Position numbers and translations under genes: made by a program
Part shown: one piece after another, positions 45,725 through 56,021 of the stretch
Layout of the letters: the number at the start of each line of letters is the position of its first letter
How positions within the stretch are numbered: position 1 is the stretch's first letter
Notes under the pieces: generated by a model
Databases searched by the model: none
What the model saw: only the letters and a program-made list of their open reading frames with translations
What the model was told of the DNA's origin: nothing
NCBI GenBank assembly: GCA_029250685.1
Contig: JAQXEU010000028.1
Coordinates: 1-64,000, forward strand
DNA length: 64,000 nucleotides
Source of the DNA: Polaribacter sp.
GTDB taxonomy: Bacteria > Bacteroidota > Bacteroidia > Flavobacteriales > Flavobacteriaceae
Reading direction: 5' to 3'

Positions 45725-48556
45725 ATGACTAAAAAAATTCTCCTTTTTGCATTTGCAATTATTTTAATTGCCTGCAATACAGAAAAAAAAGAAACAACTT
45801 CTTTAAATGTTCCTTTTGAAAAATTTGAATTAGAAAACGGCTTACAAGTTGTAATGCATATAGATAAATCTGATCCTGTTGTTGCGGTCGAATTAATGGC
45901 ACATGTTGGTTCTGCAAGAGAAATTGCAGGAAGAACTGGTTTTGCGCATTTATTTGAACATTTATTATTCTTAGAATCAGAAAACTTAGGGAAAGGTGGA
46001 TTGGATAAAATGAGCGCAAGAATTGGCGGTTCTGGTGCAAACGGTTCTACATCTAGAGACAGAACGAATTATTTACAAACGGTACCAAATGATGCCTTAG
46101 AAAAAATGATTTGGGCAGAAGCAGATAAATTAGGTTGGTTTATAAATACCGTAACTGATCCTGTTTTAGCAAAAGAAAAACAAGTTGTAAAAAACGAAAA
46201 GCGTCAGAGTTATGACAATCGTCCATATGGATTTAATCAACAAATAATTGATAGAAACTTATATCCGAAAGATCATCCTTATAATTGGCAAGTAATTGGT
46301 TCTTTAGAAGATTTACAAAATGCGACTTTAGAAGATGTAAAAACATTTTTTAGAAAATGGTATGTTCCTAACAATTCAACATTAGTGTTGTCTGGAGATT
46401 TTGATCCTGCGCAAGCAAAAAAATGGGTTGAAAAATATTTCAATGAGATCCCGAGAGGAGATGAAATCATTCCTCAAAAGAAAAGACCTGGAACTGTAAA
46501 TGAATCTAAGTTATTATACTTCGAAGACAACTTTGCAAGATTACCTATGTTAACAATGGCTTGGCTAGCAGTTGAACTTTACAACAAAGATTCTTACGCA
46601 ATAAATATCTTAACGCAATACTTATCTCAAGGAAAAAACGCTCCTTTAAATCAAGTTCTAGTTGATGATTTAAAATTGACTTCTTTTACTTCAATGGGAA
46701 CTTACACTTCTGAATTAGCAGGCCAAATTCAATTAAGTGTTCGCGGGTTTAACAATGTTGATTTGAATAAAATTAATGATGGAATTCAAAAAGCTTTTGA
46801 AAATTTTGAAAAAAATGGTATCCCAGAAAAAGACTTAAATAGAATTAAAGCAGGTTTAGAGACTCGTTTTTATAACAGTTTATCAAGTGTTTTAGGAAAA
46901 GGAACAAACTTGGCGTCGTTTAATACGTATGCTGGTGATCCCAGTTACATCAACAAAGAAATCGGTTACACATTGAATGTTACTGAAGATGATGTAATGC
47001 GTGTTTTTAACAAATACATTAAAGGAAAAAACTTTATCGCGACGAGTTTTGTACCAAAAGGAATGAGCAAATTAGCGCTTAAAAATTCTAAAGAAGCAAT
47101 TATAAAAGAAGAAAAAATTGTTCAAGGAGCTGAAGAAAATTTTGATCCAAAAATTGCTGCGAAATACACAAAAACGCCATCAAAAATAAATCGTTCTGTT
47201 GAACCTCCTTATGGAAAATCTCCAGCTTTAAGTGTTCCAAATGTTTGGAAAGAGGAATTATCAAACGGAATAAAAGTTTTCGGAATTGAAAATAGCGAAG
47301 TTCCTTTAGTGCGTTTTAACTTAGTAATTGATGGTGGTCAATTATTGGAAAAAATGGACAAATTAGGTGTTGCAAATTTAACAGCTAGCTTAATGAATAG
47401 AGGAACAAAAAACAAAACGGTTGCTGAATTACAAGAAGCTGTTCAAGGTTTAGGAGCATCAATTAGAGTTTCTGCTTCAAAAGAAAACATTACAATTAGC
47501 GGAACAACATTAGCAAAAAACTACACAAAAACATTAGCATTGGTTGAAGAAGTTTTATTAGAGCCACGTTGGGACGAAACAGAATTTGAATTATTAAAAA
47601 GATCTGTTGTTGGTAATTTACGTCAGCAAGAAGCAAGTCCGACAACTATTGCAGGCAACGTCTTTAATGGTTTAATTTATGGTAAAAATAATATCCGTTC
47701 TAAAAACACTTTAGGAACTATTGAATCTGTTGGAAAAATCACTTTAGAGGATTTAAAAGCATTTTACACGAATTACGTTTCTCCTTCCGTTGCTAAAATG
47801 CATATTGTAGGTGATATCAATCAAGATAACGTATTAGCATCTTTACAAAATTTAGCATCTAATTGGGTAGCGAAAGAAGTAACTATTCCTGTTTATAAAA
47901 CACCAGATGCACCGAATAAACCAACTGTTTATTTTTACGATGTGCCAAAAGCAAAACAATCTGTAATTAATTTTGGAGCTCCTGCTTTAGCGGTAACTGA
48001 CAAAGATTATTATCCTGCAACGGTTATGAATTACATTCTTGGTGGCGGTGGATTTGCTTCTCAATTAACACAAGAACTAAGAGAAGGAAAAGGGTATACT
48101 TACGGAATTGGTTCTCGTTTTTCTGGAACAAAAGCAGCTGGAGCATTTTCAATTTCGAGTAGAGTTAGAACCAACGTCACCTTAGAATCTGCACAATTAG
48201 TTAAGAAAATAATTACCGATTATCCTAAGAATTATTCTGAAAAAGATTTAGCAACTACTAAAGGGTTCTTAATAAAAAGTAATGCGCGTAGATTTGAAAC
48301 TATGGGCGCAAAATTAAACATGTTGCAAAGCATGAGTGCTTACGGATTTAGTTCTGACTACATTAAAGACAGAGAGAAAATTGTAAACGAAATGACGATT
48401 GAGGAAATTCAAAAATTATCTAGAAAATATGTAAATCCAAATAAGATGATTTGGTTATTTGTAGGTGATGCAGAATCTCAATTAGATCGTTTAAATGAAT
48501 TAGGTTTTGGAAAACCAATTCTATTAAACAAAACCAAAGAAAAAATTAAAAATTAA
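45725..48556 (+). CDS. M16 family zinc protease (pitrilysin-like), lipoprotein
   Basis: Lipobox IAC at Cys17. The inverted zinc motif HxxEH is His75-Glu78-His79 (FAHLFEHLLF) in the first half. The second half lacks an HxxEH and carries the substrate-binding arm, as expected in a two-half M16 protein of 943 residues. It degrades oligopeptides in the periplasm. The S41 tricorn-like protease gene starts five bases after its stop, probably one transcript for peptide breakdown. Confidence 0.94.
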   Translation: MTKKILLFAFAIILIACNTEKKETTSLNVPFEKFELENGLQVVMHIDKSDPVVAVELMAHVGSAREIAGRTGFAHLFEHLLFLESENLGKGGLDKMSARIGGSGANGSTSRDRTNYLQTVPNDALEKMIWAEADKLGWFINTVTDPVLAKEKQVVKNEKRQSYDNRPYGFNQQIIDRNLYPKDHPYNWQVIGSLEDLQNATLEDVKTFFRKWYVPNNSTLVLSGDFDPAQAKKWVEKYFNEIPRGDEIIPQKKRPGTVNESKLLYFEDNFARLPMLTMAWLAVELYNKDSYAINILTQYLSQGKNAPLNQVLVDDLKLTSFTSMGTYTSELAGQIQLSVRGFNNVDLNKINDGIQKAFENFEKNGIPEKDLNRIKAGLETRFYNSLSSVLGKGTNLASFNTYAGDPSYINKEIGYTLNVTEDDVMRVFNKYIKGKNFIATSFVPKGMSKLALKNSKEAIIKEEKIVQGAEENFDPKIAAKYTKTPSKINRSVEPPYGKSPALSVPNVWKEELSNGIKVFGIENSEVPLVRFNLVIDGGQLLEKMDKLGVANLTASLMNRGTKNKTVAELQEAVQGLGASIRVSASKENITISGTTLAKNYTKTLALVEEVLLEPRWDETEFELLKRSVVGNLRQQEASPTTIAGNVFNGLIYGKNNIRSKNTLGTIESVGKITLEDLKAFYTNYVSPSVAKMHIVGDINQDNVLASLQNLASNWVAKEVTIPVYKTPDAPNKPTVYFYDVPKAKQSVINFGAPALAVTDKDYYPATVMNYILGGGGFASQLTQELREGKGYTYGIGSRFSGTKAAGAFSISSRVRTNVTLESAQLVKKIITDYPKNYSEKDLATTKGFLIKSNARRFETMGAKLNMLQSMSAYGFSSDYIKDREKIVNEMTIEEIQKLSRKYVNPNKMIWLFVGDAESQLDRLNELGFGKPILLNKTKEKIKN

Positions 48557-48561
48557 GAAAT

Positions 48562-51500
48562 ATGAAACTACTAAACAAAAGCATTATTGTTATTGCATTG
48601 TTCTTTTCAACAATTGTTTTAGCACAAGAAACACGATTATTACGCCAACCAACAATGCATGGAAATAATGTTGCATTTGCGTACGGTGGAGATATTTGGA
48701 CAACCAATTTAACAAACAATAGCACCACAAGATTAACAAGTACATCAGCAGTAGAAAGCACTCCACATTTTTCTCCAGATGGAAAATGGGTTGCGTTTAC
48801 ATCTAACAGATCTGGTTCTTCGTCAGTATATATAGTTTCTGTAAACGGAGGCGAAGCAAAAAGATTAACATGGCACACAAGTGGGAATATTGCTAGAGGA
48901 TGGACTAATGATGGAAAAAATGTATTGTTTGCTTCTAATAGAGATGCAGCACCATCAAGATTTGACAGATTGTATACCGTTTCTGTTAACGGCGGACCTG
49001 TTTCAAAATTAATGGAACAAATGGCAACTTCTGGTTCGTATTCGCCAAATGGAAAACAACTAGTTTTTGATAGAGTGAGTCGTTGGGATATTGAATGGAG
49101 AGATTATCGTGGAGGGCAAAACACACCGCTTATCATTGTTGATTTAAAAACATTAAACGAAACTTTACTGCCAAATAATAAAACGACAGACAGACATCCT
49201 GTTTGGTTAAATGATATGGTTTATTTTGTTTCAGATAGAACGCACACAGCAAATGTTTGGTCTTACAACACAAAAACGAAAGCAGTAAAACAAATCACAA
49301 AATTTAAAGGAACTGCAGTAAAATCGTTAAGCGGAACTAAAAACACTTTGGTTTTTGAACAAGATGGTTATTTGCATACGTTAGATGTAAAAAGCAATAG
49401 GTCTAAAAGATTAAAAATTTCTATAAAAGGAGATTTTCCTTGGACAGCAACAAAGTGGGAAAATGTAAATAGCCGTGTAGATTTCGCAAGTATTTCTCCG
49501 AACGGAAAAAGAGTTGTCATGGCTTCTCGTGGAGATATTTTCACAACTCCTGTTGAATTTGGTGACTCTAGAAACATTACACAAACTTCTGGAACTGCAG
49601 ACAGAGCTCCGATTTGGTCTCCAAAAGGAGATAAAATCGCATGGTTTTCTGATGCAAATGGAAAAAATTATGCGTTGCATATTACCAATCAAGACGGAAC
49701 CGCAAAAACTGAAATTATTTCAATTGGTGTTTCTAAAATGGCTTGGGAACCAACTTGGTCTCCAGACGGAAAGCACATTGCTTTTGTAGATGATGATACT
49801 AGAATAAGAATCATTAACATAGAAAAGAAATCTATTAAAACCATAGACAATGCAGGCACTAATTTAGAACGTGGTAGAATGGGGATAACTTGGTCTCCAG
49901 ATTCTAATTGGCTAGCCTATGCAAAAGCAGGTGATAACGGAATGAAACAAATTAAAGTTTGGTCATCAGGAACAAATAGAGTTACTGCAATAACAGATCC
50001 TTTTGCAGATTCTTTTTCTCCAGCTTGGGATTTAGACCATAAACATTTATACTTTTTAGCAAGTACAGATGTAGCATTACGTTCTGGTTGGGCAAATACA
50101 AGCTCTATGACGGCTAGACCAAATTACGCTGCCTATGTAATTAATCTTGCAAAGAAAGACGCTTCTCCTTTTAAACCAAAAAGTGATGAAGAAGCTGTTA
50201 AAAAAGACAAGTCTTCTGATAAAAAGGATGACAAAAAGAAAGATGCAAAGAAAAAACCTACCGCTAAAAAAGATAAAAAAGTAATCATCGATTTTGATGG
50301 AATTTCTCGTAGAATTATGGCATTGCCCTTAAGAGGAAATTACAGAAGCATTATTGCTGGACCAGCTGGATTTGCTTTTATCAATGAAGGAAGCACAGTT
50401 CATAAATTCGATTTAAAAAAATTAAAAGCTAAAGAATTCGGGAAAGGTTTAAACATCTATGCGGTTTCTGCAAACGGAAAACACATGGTTGTTAGAGCTG
50501 GTAGAAATTGGAAAGTAGCAAAAACTGCTGGACCAAATGCTAAAAGTGCAAAAACGTTAAAGCTAGATTTCAACATGAAACTGAATCGTTTGAAAGAATG
50601 GAAACAAATGTTTGAAGAAGCTTGGCGTTACGAACGTGATTATTTTTACGATCCAGGAATGCATGGAAGAGACTGGAACAAGGTATACAAACGTTATGCT
50701 CCATTAGTTAAATTTGTAAAACATAGAGCAGATTTAACCTACATTTTAGACCAAGTAAACGGAGAATTATCTGTTGGGCATAGTTTTGTTGGCGGTGGAG
50801 ATTATCCAACTAATGACAGAGCAAAAGGCGGATTGTTAGGTGCAGATTTTACAGCGAGACAAGGAAAATGGCAAATCAAAAGAATTTATACTTCAGAAAG
50901 TTGGAACCCAGGATTGAATGGTCCTTTAGATCAACCTGGAGTGAACATAAAACAAGGTCATTATTTAGTAGGAATTAACAATCAAGAAATTACTGATAAA
51001 GACAATATTTACAAATATTTAGACGGAACTTCTGGAAAACAAACTACGTTACACATCAATACAAAACCAACTTTTGAAGGTTCTTGGAAAGAAATTGTAA
51101 AACCAATTAGAAGCGAAAATTCTTTACGCCAAAGAACTTGGGTCGAAGATAATAGAAGAATGGTTGATAAATTATCTGGTGGAAGATTGGCGTACATCTG
51201 GGTTCCAAATACTGGTGGGCCAGGATTTACATCATTTAACAGATACTTTTTTGCACAGCAAGACAAAGAAGGCGCAGTAATTGACGAGCGTTTTAATGGC
51301 GGTGGATTGTTAGATGATTATATGGTAGATTTAATGACACGTAAACCAAGAGCAGCACTTACAAATGAAGTTCCGAACGGAAAACCAATGCGTTTGCCAG
51401 CAGGAATTATGGGGCCAAAAGTATTGTTGATCAATGAGCTTGCAGGTTCTGGTGGAGATTTTTTCCCTTGGGTTTTTAGACAACAAAAAGCAGGTTTATT

Positions 51501-51792
51501 AATTGGCGCTACAACTTGGGGCGGATTGGTAAAATCTTCGACACATTACAGATTAATTGATGGTGGTTCTTTAACAGCACCAGACAATGCTGTTTTTGAC
51601 CCAGTAACAAATACTTGGGTTGCAGAGAACAAAGGAGTTGCGCCAGATATTGCTGTAAGACAAGATGCTAAATCATTAGAACAAGGTGTAGATCCTCAGC
51701 TAAAAAGAGGAGTAACAGAATTATTAAAACAATTAAAAGGGAGAAAAAAAATAACGCCTCCGGCATTTCCGAGACCAACTAAAGAGAATTAA
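48562..51792 (+). CDS. Tricorn-like S41 protease with beta-propeller repeats
   Basis: Signal peptide (about residues 1-22), N-terminal PD40/WD-like repeats (several TSDGK / SPDGKWVAF units), a Lys- and Asp-rich insertion near 545-580, a PDZ-like region and a C-terminal S41 domain with NELAGSGGDFFPW (catalytic Ser) and GATTWGGLV. 1076 residues, right for tricorn homologues. It is the likely partner of the M16 protease just upstream. A terminator follows. Confidence 0.95.
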   Translation: MKLLNKSIIVIALFFSTIVLAQETRLLRQPTMHGNNVAFAYGGDIWTTNLTNNSTTRLTSTSAVESTPHFSPDGKWVAFTSNRSGSSSVYIVSVNGGEAKRLTWHTSGNIARGWTNDGKNVLFASNRDAAPSRFDRLYTVSVNGGPVSKLMEQMATSGSYSPNGKQLVFDRVSRWDIEWRDYRGGQNTPLIIVDLKTLNETLLPNNKTTDRHPVWLNDMVYFVSDRTHTANVWSYNTKTKAVKQITKFKGTAVKSLSGTKNTLVFEQDGYLHTLDVKSNRSKRLKISIKGDFPWTATKWENVNSRVDFASISPNGKRVVMASRGDIFTTPVEFGDSRNITQTSGTADRAPIWSPKGDKIAWFSDANGKNYALHITNQDGTAKTEIISIGVSKMAWEPTWSPDGKHIAFVDDDTRIRIINIEKKSIKTIDNAGTNLERGRMGITWSPDSNWLAYAKAGDNGMKQIKVWSSGTNRVTAITDPFADSFSPAWDLDHKHLYFLASTDVALRSGWANTSSMTARPNYAAYVINLAKKDASPFKPKSDEEAVKKDKSSDKKDDKKKDAKKKPTAKKDKKVIIDFDGISRRIMALPLRGNYRSIIAGPAGFAFINEGSTVHKFDLKKLKAKEFGKGLNIYAVSANGKHMVVRAGRNWKVAKTAGPNAKSAKTLKLDFNMKLNRLKEWKQMFEEAWRYERDYFYDPGMHGRDWNKVYKRYAPLVKFVKHRADLTYILDQVNGELSVGHSFVGGGDYPTNDRAKGGLLGADFTARQGKWQIKRIYTSESWNPGLNGPLDQPGVNIKQGHYLVGINNQEITDKDNIYKYLDGTSGKQTTLHINTKPTFEGSWKEIVKPIRSENSLRQRTWVEDNRRMVDKLSGGRLAYIWVPNTGGPGFTSFNRYFFAQQDKEGAVIDERFNGGGLLDDYMVDLMTRKPRAALTNEVPNGKPMRLPAGIMGPKVLLINELAGSGGDFFPWVFRQQKAGLLIGATTWGGLVKSSTHYRLIDGGSLTAPDNAVFDPVTNTWVAENKGVAPDIAVRQDAKSLEQGVDPQLKRGVTELLKQLKGRKKITPPAFPRPTKEN

Positions 51793-51800
51793 AAAATCAA

Positions 51801-51834
51801 AACCCCTGTAACTAATTGTTGCAGGGATTTTTTA
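51801..51834 (+). terminator. Rho-independent terminator after the S41 protease
   Basis: The stem CCCTGTAAC / GTTGCAGGG (51804-51812, 51818-51826) has one wobble and a five-base loop, followed by six T's. It ends 13 bases before the next ATG. Confidence 0.85.
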
Positions 51835-51846
51835 TATTTAAGAATC

Positions 51847-53373
51847 ATGAAAAATAGAATATTCCAACTCGTTATTTTGTTACTTGTTATTCAGCTTATA
51901 GGCTGTAAAACTGAGCCTAAAATCACCTCTGTTGATATTGCAATCATCAATGGTAATATTATTGATGGAACTGGAGCAAAAGACTATAAATCTAACATCT
52001 ATATTAAGGGTGATAGTATTGTCTATATTGGTAAAATAGAAAGTCCTGATTTAAAAATTGGTAAAATAATTGATGCAAAAGGGAAATTTGTGAGTCCAGG
52101 TTTTATAGATTTACATGCACACGGAAATCCGTTAAGAACTCCAGATTTTGAAAATTTTTTAGCAATGGGAGTTACAAGTATTGTTTTAGGACAAGATGGC
52201 TCAAGTCCGAAAGTTCAAGACTTAAAAACCTATTTAAACTCTGTAAATCAACAAAATTTAGGTGTAAATATTATTGAGTTTGTTGGACATGGAACATTAC
52301 GAAATCTTGCCGGAATTGGAATCAAAAGTAAAATTTCCGCCACCGAGTTAGAATCTCTAAAAAGTATTTTACAAGAACAATTAAAATTCAGTTTTGGTTT
52401 ATCAACAGGATTAGAATATGCTCCTGGGTTATATGCTGAAGAAAGTGAATTGATAGAATTAGCAAAAATAGTAGGCGAACAAGATAAAATCATCATGAGT
52501 CATATGCGAAATGAAGACGATGATGAGCTTAAAAAATCTATCGACGAATTAGCAAAGCAAGGGAAATATACACGCGTACATATTGCACATTTAAAATCAG
52601 TGTTTGGAAAAGGCGCACAACGAGCAAACCAAATCTTAGACAATATAAAACAGATAAGAAAATCTGGAGTACAACTAACTGCGGATGTGTATCCATACAT
52701 GGCAAGTTATACAGGAATTTCGATTGTTTTTCCTGATTGGTCTAAAACAACAAAGCAATTTACTGTTGCAAAAAGAAACCGAAAAACTGAGCTTGAAACC
52801 TTTATTAGAAATAAAGTGAATTTACGCAATGGACCAGAAGCAACATTATTAGCATCAGCTCCATATACTGGAAAAACCTTAGCAGAAGCAGCTGCTTCAA
52901 AAAACAAACCTTTCGAAAAGTTCTTAGTAGAAGATGTTGGCCCTCAAGGAACTTCTGCTGCTTATTTTGTAATGAATAAAGAACTACAAGAAACATTGTT
53001 GCAAGATGATTTAGTTGGCATTTGTTCTGATGGAAGTAAAACTGGTTTTCATCCGAGAGGTCATGGAACATTTGCTAAAATTATTGAAAACTATGTTATA
53101 AAGGGTAGCCTTTTAAGCCTTGAAAAAGCAGTTCAAAAAATGACTTCATACCCAGCTGAAATTCTCCAATTAAAAGATAGAGGTCTTTTAAAAATTGGCA
53201 AAAAGGCTGACATTATTATTTTTAATCCAATAAATGTAAAAGCAACGGCAACTTATGTAAATCCACATCAGTTAGCAACAGGTTTTGATATGGTTTTGGT
53301 AAACGGTAAATTGGTTAGAGAAAACGAGCAATTAAAAACATCGTTAAGCGGAAAAGTATTATTGCCCGAATAA
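51847..53373 (+). CDS. Amidohydrolase-family lipoprotein (D-aminoacylase-like)
   Basis: Lipobox IGC at Cys20. The amidohydrolase N-terminus INGNIIDGTGAKDYKSNIYI leads into metal-binding GFIDLHAHG. The sequence RVHIAHLK supplies a further metal His, and IICSDGSKTGFHPRGHGTFA-like text fits N-acyl-D-amino-acid deacylase enzymes. 508 residues. It acts in the envelope on acylated amino acids or related amides; the substrate is not determined. Starts 13 bases after the S41 terminator. Confidence 0.9.
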   Translation: MKNRIFQLVILLLVIQLIGCKTEPKITSVDIAIINGNIIDGTGAKDYKSNIYIKGDSIVYIGKIESPDLKIGKIIDAKGKFVSPGFIDLHAHGNPLRTPDFENFLAMGVTSIVLGQDGSSPKVQDLKTYLNSVNQQNLGVNIIEFVGHGTLRNLAGIGIKSKISATELESLKSILQEQLKFSFGLSTGLEYAPGLYAEESELIELAKIVGEQDKIIMSHMRNEDDDELKKSIDELAKQGKYTRVHIAHLKSVFGKGAQRANQILDNIKQIRKSGVQLTADVYPYMASYTGISIVFPDWSKTTKQFTVAKRNRKTELETFIRNKVNLRNGPEATLLASAPYTGKTLAEAAASKNKPFEKFLVEDVGPQGTSAAYFVMNKELQETLLQDDLVGICSDGSKTGFHPRGHGTFAKIIENYVIKGSLLSLEKAVQKMTSYPAEILQLKDRGLLKIGKKADIIIFNPINVKATATYVNPHQLATGFDMVLVNGKLVRENEQLKTSLSGKVLLPE

Positions 53374-53483
53374 TTTTAATCTTTCATTTTTAGCTACCAC
53401 ATTTAACTTGATTCTAATCTAATTTAGATAACTTCGCTAACATTAAATTTAGTACAGTAAAATTATATTATAAGTTAAGATAA

Positions 53484-54131
53484 ATGAATAAATTCGGTAC
53501 AAAATATCTTCCTTACTTCCCGATAATAGGCTTGGGACTATATCTCATCGTATTTACAATTGCAGCTGCAGCATATCCTGGTGGGTCTGCTAATTATCCG
53601 CATGCAAATGGATATAGTTTTTATCACAATTTCTTGTGCGACACCATGAATCCTATCACTCAAAGTGGAATCATAAATGAAGCTCGGTTTATGGCTGTCA
53701 TTTCACATTTGATTTTGAGTTTTACGATGATTTCATTCTTCTACATTTTACCAAAAATGTTCTCAGTAAAAAACCGTAATACAAAATTAATTGCTTTTTT
53801 TGGAATAGCATCGATGACTGCAATGGTTTTTATGTATACTGAGTATCATGACGTAGTTGTAACAATTACTGGAGTTTTGGGCGCAATTGCATTGATTCCA
53901 TTTTTCATAGAACTTCGTCATTTCAAAAACAAAGGATTAAAACGATTAGCCTATTTATGTTATATCCTGAGTATAATCGTGTTTTTTATTTTTGAAACAA
54001 AAATCGGAATCTATTACCTTCCTTTTATTCAAAAAATAACTTTTGCTGCGGATGCTTTTTGGGTTACATGGTCTTGTATTATTGTGATCAATAAAAATAA
54101 AATCTCTTTAAACTTCACCTCGAAAATATAA
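53484..54131 (+). CDS. DUF998-like six-TM membrane protein
   Basis: 215 residues with six hydrophobic segments. The first loop carries AAAAYPGGSANYPHANGYSFYHNFLCDTMN, typical of the DUF998/frag1-like membrane family, where a conserved F/HNFLCD motif is seen. The function is unknown. It stands alone between the amidohydrolase and rsmG (convergent, 14 bases apart). Confidence 0.75.
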   Translation: MNKFGTKYLPYFPIIGLGLYLIVFTIAAAAYPGGSANYPHANGYSFYHNFLCDTMNPITQSGIINEARFMAVISHLILSFTMISFFYILPKMFSVKNRNTKLIAFFGIASMTAMVFMYTEYHDVVVTITGVLGAIALIPFFIELRHFKNKGLKRLAYLCYILSIIVFFIFETKIGIYYLPFIQKITFAADAFWVTWSCIIVINKNKISLNFTSKI

Positions 54132-54145
54132 AAGAAGGATAAAAA

Positions 54146-54778
54146 TTACTTTACTTTAAATTTCATTGGTAAATGCACAACTTTTTTGGTTTCAAAAAAG
54201 TCTTCTTCAAAGTAGTTTGGTAAATCGTAAATAGTAGCAGAGGTGTATTTTGCTAATTCTTCAGACAAGTCACCGCCTTTTAAATATAAGATTCCGTTTT
54301 TTAAATCGTGATTTTGTTTTTTAGTAATCTTCCCTTTGTTCCAACGCACAAAAGTTTCCATTTGCGCAACGGCTCTACTTACAATAAAATCGTATTCTTC
54401 TTTTATTTCTTCAACTCTACCATGTGTCGTTTTTACGTTTTGTAATCCTAACCCTTCAGCAACTTCATTGACTACTTTTATCTTTTTTCCGATAGAGTCT
54501 ACTAAATGAAATTTTGTTTCTGGAAATAAAATTGCCAACGGAATTCCAGGGAATCCTCCACCAGTTCCAACATCCATCACTTTAGACCCTGGTTTAAAAG
54601 AAATTATTTTTGCAATCCCTAACGAATGCAATACATGACGCAAGTACAATTCGTCAATATCTTTACGAGAAACCACATTGATTTTCAAGTTCCAATCTTG
54701 ATATAGTTCTTGCAATTTAGAAAATTGGGCAACTTGAATTTCAGTTAAATCTGTAAAGTATTTCTGTATAATTTCCAT
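54146..54778 (-). CDS. rsmG: 16S rRNA (guanine-527-N7)-methyltransferase
   Basis: 210 residues, standard RsmG. The SAM-binding motif is DVGTGGGFPGIPLAI, with HLVDSIGKK and FIVSRAVAQM as later family motifs. It methylates G527 of 16S rRNA; loss is known to give low-level streptomycin resistance. Divergent from the desaturase. Single gene. Confidence 0.96.
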   Translation of the reverse strand: MEIIQKYFTDLTEIQVAQFSKLQELYQDWNLKINVVSRKDIDELYLRHVLHSLGIAKIISFKPGSKVMDVGTGGGFPGIPLAILFPETKFHLVDSIGKKIKVVNEVAEGLGLQNVKTTHGRVEEIKEEYDFIVSRAVAQMETFVRWNKGKITKKQNHDLKNGILYLKGGDLSEELAKYTSATIYDLPNYFEEDFFETKKVVHLPMKFKVK

Positions 54779-54900
54779 AAAAAAGTAATAAAGAGCAAAA
54801 ATAGTGATTACTTAACAAACAATTAGTAACAAAAACTGACGTTTATCATACTTAGAAACTACAAAAAGCATATTTTTGTCACTTATAAATTCATAACTAA

Positions 54901-55995
54901 ATGAAAACCATCAATTTTTCGAGAATAGATAAAGCTAAATTTTTTAGAACGTTGAACAAACGTGTCAATTCTTATTTTAAAGAAAACGATATAAAACGTA
55001 CTGGAAACTGGAAGTTGTATTCAAAAGCAATTGTTATGTTTTCGCTATTCTTGGTTCCGTTTATTTTAATCTTAACCGTTTCTATGCCACAATGGCTAAT
55101 GGCTATGCTAATGGTTGTTACAGGAGTTGGAATGGCTGGCGTTGGAATGAATGTAATGCATGATGCAAATCATGAATCCTTTTCAAAGAGAAAATGGGTA
55201 AACAAATTGATGGGGAGCAGTATTTATATTCTTGCCGGAAATGTGTATAATTGGAAAGTACAGCACAATGTGTTGCATCATACATTTACCAACGTAAAAG
55301 ATCATGATGAAGATATTGATGCGGGAAGAATTATTCGTTTTTCTCAACATTCTAAATGGTTTAAAATTCATCAATTTCAAAAATATTATTCAATTTTTTT
55401 ATATGGACTACTAACCATCAATTGGGCAATAACTACTGATATCAAACAAATGCGCAACTATTTAAAACGCAAATTATCTTATGGTAAATTTCCAAATCCA
55501 AAAGTAGAATGGACAAAATTAATTATCTCCAAAATTGCGTATTATGCACTGTGGATAGTCTTACCGCTTTTAGTTTTAGACATTGCTTGGTGGAAAGTTA
55601 TTGTAGGATTTCTAGTAATGCATTATACTGCCGGTATGATTTTAAGTTTGGTTTTTCAGTTGGCACATATTGTACCAAATACAACCATGCCAATTCCTGA
55701 TAAAGATGGGAATTTAGAACACACTTGGGCGGTTCATCAATTGTACACAACATCGAACTTTGCACCAAGTAATTGGATTGTAAACTTTTATACTGGTGGA
55801 TTAAACCACCAAGTAGAACACCATATTTTCCCTCATATTTCTCATGTTCATTATCAGAAATTAGCGAAAATTGTAAAAGACACAGCAAAAGAATTTAATT
55901 TGCCATACAACGAATATCAAACTACAAGAAGAGCTATTATTGAGCATTTTAAGCATTTAGGAAATCTAGGCAAACACCCAGAAGTAGTAGCGTAA
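54901..55995 (+). CDS. Membrane fatty acid desaturase (acyl-CoA type)
   Basis: Three His boxes for the di-iron site are visible: HDANHES, HNVLHH and HQVEHH. Four or more TM helices in 364 residues. Front-end desaturases have a Gln in the last box, as here, so it may be a delta-6-like enzyme, but the position of the double bond is not readable. It probably serves membrane fluidity at low temperature. A TATTTTTG box lies just upstream. Confidence 0.9.
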   Translation: MKTINFSRIDKAKFFRTLNKRVNSYFKENDIKRTGNWKLYSKAIVMFSLFLVPFILILTVSMPQWLMAMLMVVTGVGMAGVGMNVMHDANHESFSKRKWVNKLMGSSIYILAGNVYNWKVQHNVLHHTFTNVKDHDEDIDAGRIIRFSQHSKWFKIHQFQKYYSIFLYGLLTINWAITTDIKQMRNYLKRKLSYGKFPNPKVEWTKLIISKIAYYALWIVLPLLVLDIAWWKVIVGFLVMHYTAGMILSLVFQLAHIVPNTTMPIPDKDGNLEHTWAVHQLYTTSNFAPSNWIVNFYTGGLNHQVEHHIFPHISHVHYQKLAKIVKDTAKEFNLPYNEYQTTRRAIIEHFKHLGNLGKHPEVVA

Positions 55996-56021
55996 AAATC
56001 AACTTATAGAATTTCATTTCA